Shown: positions 62,693-64,000 of the stretch, piece by piece
Layout of the letters: each line of letters begins with the position of its first letter
Numbering within the stretch: the first letter of the stretch is position 1
Origin: Campylobacter concisus
GTDB lineage: Bacteria; Campylobacterota; Campylobacteria; Campylobacterales; Campylobacteraceae
DNA: 64,000 nucleotides
Assembly: GCF_003048375.1 (NCBI RefSeq)
Contig: NZ_CP021642.1
Coordinates: forward strand, 1,911,444-1,975,443
Direction of reading: 5' to 3'
Translations under genes and position numbers: made by a program
Notes under the pieces: generated by a model
The model's database searches: none
Told to the model about the DNA's origin: nothing
The model's input: the letters and a program-made list of their open reading frames with translations, nothing else

Positions 62693-63382
62693 TTATAGTG
62701 TTCTCATAAATTCGGTGCTATAAATTCCCTCAATGCGTCTTTTCATATCATCATGCCAGCCATTTGTAAGAGTGGTGAGGGCGTTAAATTTCTCAAGTAA
62801 ATTTAAATTTTCACTTGGCGCGTAAAAGAGCCTGTTTATCTCTAAAATACTCATATGAACTGGGTCACTCTCTATAACCTCTATCGCGTCGCCTGCTTTG
62901 CACGATCCTGGCGTAAGGACGCGGTAGTACCAGCCAGTAAGGCCTGTTTCAAAGATGTGAGTAGCCATATTTTCATTGCCCCATCTTTTTGAGAGCTTAA
63001 AGCATGGCTTTCTAGGCTGCGAGACTTGAAGCACAAGCGAGCCCACCTTGTGGATATCGCCCACATAGACGCAGCTCTCATCAAGCCCATCAACGCATAA
63101 ATTCTCCCCCATCGCCCCATAAGCCATATTTTTTAATCCTAAAAATTTCTCCCACTCGGCGTAGTTTGCAAACGAATTTGCAAAGACTGCCTTTTCAGGG
63201 CCGCCGTGGTGCTTCGTATCAGCGACGCTATCGCCCTCAAAACCAAGCTCATTTGCGAAAATTTCGCCGTTTTGAGCCACTTTAAAAATAGCTGAGCTCC
63301 AAGGTAAATTTAGCTTATCAGTTGCATTTTGTGAGCCGTAGTTTTTCACCTCGCCGATTAGTAAAGCTTTCAGTGTTGCCAT
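62693..63382 (-). CDS. MOSC-domain protein (YiiM-like)
   Basis: 229 residues. The MOSC core carries HHGGPEKAVFA, GENLCVDGLDE and the conserved Cys in PRKPCFKLSKRWG; a YiiM-type 3-alpha extension forms the C-terminus. Such proteins bind molybdenum cofactor and reduce N-hydroxylated compounds in E. coli YiiM. It lies between ruvC and the chemoreceptor, 16 bases after ruvC, and may be co-transcribed with ruvC. Confidence 0.85.
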   Translation of the reverse strand: MATLKALLIGEVKNYGSQNATDKLNLPWSSAIFKVAQNGEIFANELGFEGDSVADTKHHGGPEKAVFANSFANYAEWEKFLGLKNMAYGAMGENLCVDGLDESCVYVGDIHKVGSLVLQVSQPRKPCFKLSKRWGNENMATHIFETGLTGWYYRVLTPGSCKAGDAIEVIESDPVHMSILEINRLFYAPSENLNLLEKFNALTTLTNGWHDDMKRRIEGIYSTEFMRTL

Positions 63383-63398
63383 ATTTTTCCTATCAAAT

Positions 63399-63872
63399 TT
63401 AGTTTATTCTTAAATTATTCGCGTGAGTTAGCGCGATCGCGATCGCATCGGTGATATCAAGCGGTTTTATCTCTTTATTTATACCTAAAATTTTCTTCAC
63501 CATAAATGCCACTTGCTCTTTATCAGCCTTTGCCTTGCCAGTGACTGTTTTTTTTACTTGAAGCGGCGTATATTCGGCAAAGTCCCCATGAAGCTGCAAA
63601 ATTTTAAGACTAAGTGCCCCGCGAAACTGAGCGAGCTTTAAGACCGTTTTTGGGTTGTAGGCAAAGAAGATGTCCTCTATCGCAACCTCGTCAAATTTAT
63701 GGTTTTTAAAGATGAGATCAAGCCCCTCGCAAAGCTCTGTTATTTGGTATTGAAGTGTGTTTGGCTTTATCTTTATAAGTCCAGCTTCAAGAAGTATAGT
63801 TTTAAATTTGCTCTTTTCAAGTATCGCGTAACCGCAATTTTTCGTGCCTGGATCGATTCCTAAAATTTTCAT
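63399..63872 (-). CDS. ruvC: Holliday junction resolvase RuvC
   Basis: 157 residues from the ATG at 63872. Acidic catalytic residues: Asp7 in [11 protein letters not shown], Glu in [10 protein letters not shown] (about 66) and the Asp pair in [14 protein letters not shown] near the C-terminus. It cuts Holliday junctions as a dimer with RuvAB. In C. jejuni ruvC is the last chromosomal gene before dnaA, and the same seems to hold here. Confidence 0.95.
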   Translation of the reverse strand: MKILGIDPGTKNCGYAILEKSKFKTILLEAGLIKIKPNTLQYQITELCEGLDLIFKNHKFDEVAIEDIFFAYNPKTVLKLAQFRGALSLKILQLHGDFAEYTPLQVKKTVTGKAKADKEQVAFMVKKILGINKEIKPLDITDAIAIALTHANNLRIN

Positions 63873-63889
63873 CACAATCTTTTCAATAC

Positions 63890-63919
63890 TTTTTCACGAC
63901 TTTTTCACGGCGTGAAAAA
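63890..63919. promoter_or_regulatory. Cluster of three DnaA-box-like TTTTTCAC sites upstream of the presumed dnaA
   Basis: TTTTTCAC occurs at 63890-63897 and 63901-63908 (11 bases apart, one helical turn, in direct orientation), and its complement GTGAAAAA at 63912-63919. The last two form a perfect inverted repeat (63900-63920, arms CTTTTTCAC and GTGAAAAAG). Campylobacterota DnaA boxes share the core TTCAC. The site lies between ruvC and the window edge, where dnaA should follow; it may control dnaA or be part of the origin region. Confidence 0.55.
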
Positions 63920-64000
63920 GTTTGTCAGAGTTTAACAAAGGTTTTATTAAATTTAAGATAAAATCGCTAATAAAATTCATTAAATAAAAAGGGTTGAAAT

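Noticed and set aside
1..64000. CRISPR arrays, insertion sequences, prophage, rRNA and tRNA genes
   Set aside because: No regularly spaced repeats, transposase or phage genes, or tRNA cloverleaf was recognised by reading; a covariance-model scan was not possible.

Overview
The window looks like the last 64 kb of a Campylobacter chromosome, most like C. concisus. This rests on the low GC with very frequent AAATTT, a desulforubrerythrin, ThyX instead of ThyA, MCP-rich signalling, and the gene order flgE ... ruvC followed by DnaA-box-like repeats at the right edge, which suggests dnaA starts just outside. The species is an inference; no rRNA or tRNA gene, CRISPR array, insertion sequence or prophage was seen.

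Left part (1-15.1 kb): the 5' end of a large type I-secreted adhesin with a retention module, cut by the window edge. Its upstream region carries a perfect TTGAT-N4-ATCAA box and a second inverted repeat. A response regulator/Cache histidine kinase pair follows. Then come a DsbL/DsbI oxidative folding pair without its usual sulfotransferase partner, a carboxymuconolactone decarboxylase-like protein and a desulforubrerythrin. A minus-strand metabolic block (7.3-14.4 kb) holds two unrelated tannase-type esterases (one frameshifted next to its signal peptide), a double ABM-domain protein, two SDR-type proteins, an iron alcohol dehydrogenase, a YciI protein and the stub of a flavodoxin-like quinone reductase.

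Nucleotide and core block (14.4-34.5 kb): an anaerobic class III ribonucleotide reductase whose glycyl-radical tail is a separate 56-residue gene (nrdD large, nrdD small, nrdG), then nrdA, purB, an RluA-type pseudouridine synthase, rlmN with a translationally coupled 35-residue membrane protein, a nucleoside phosphorylase-like gene, hisF, a 1092-residue SF1 helicase, ksgA, rnj (RNase J), kdsD and rluB.

Sulfite respiration block (35.1-50.3 kb, minus strand): an mcc locus. It encodes a two-component system whose kinase has a periplasmic CxxCH haem motif, the octahaem cytochrome MccA (seven CxxCH plus one CX15CH), a periplasmic FKBP isomerase (MccB), a ferredoxin/NrfD quinol dehydrogenase (MccC, MccD) and a CcsBA cytochrome synthase. 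Behind them lie a Sel1 protein, an unknown 184-residue protein, a double NosL protein, a MacB/LolCDE-like ABC module, a polytopic CPYC protein and a third, cysteine-poor NosL-like protein. MccA-type enzymes are haem-copper sulfite reductases, so the NosL/ABC genes probably supply copper.

Right part (50.5-64 kb): a chemoreceptor, pyrE, an Na+/H+ antiporter-family protein, the hook gene flgE behind a sigma-54 promoter, thyX, two related RelE/ParE-type toxin-antitoxin loci in opposite orientation on either side of flgE-thyX, an orphan D12-class adenine methyltransferase, luxS, a second chemoreceptor, a MOSC protein and ruvC.
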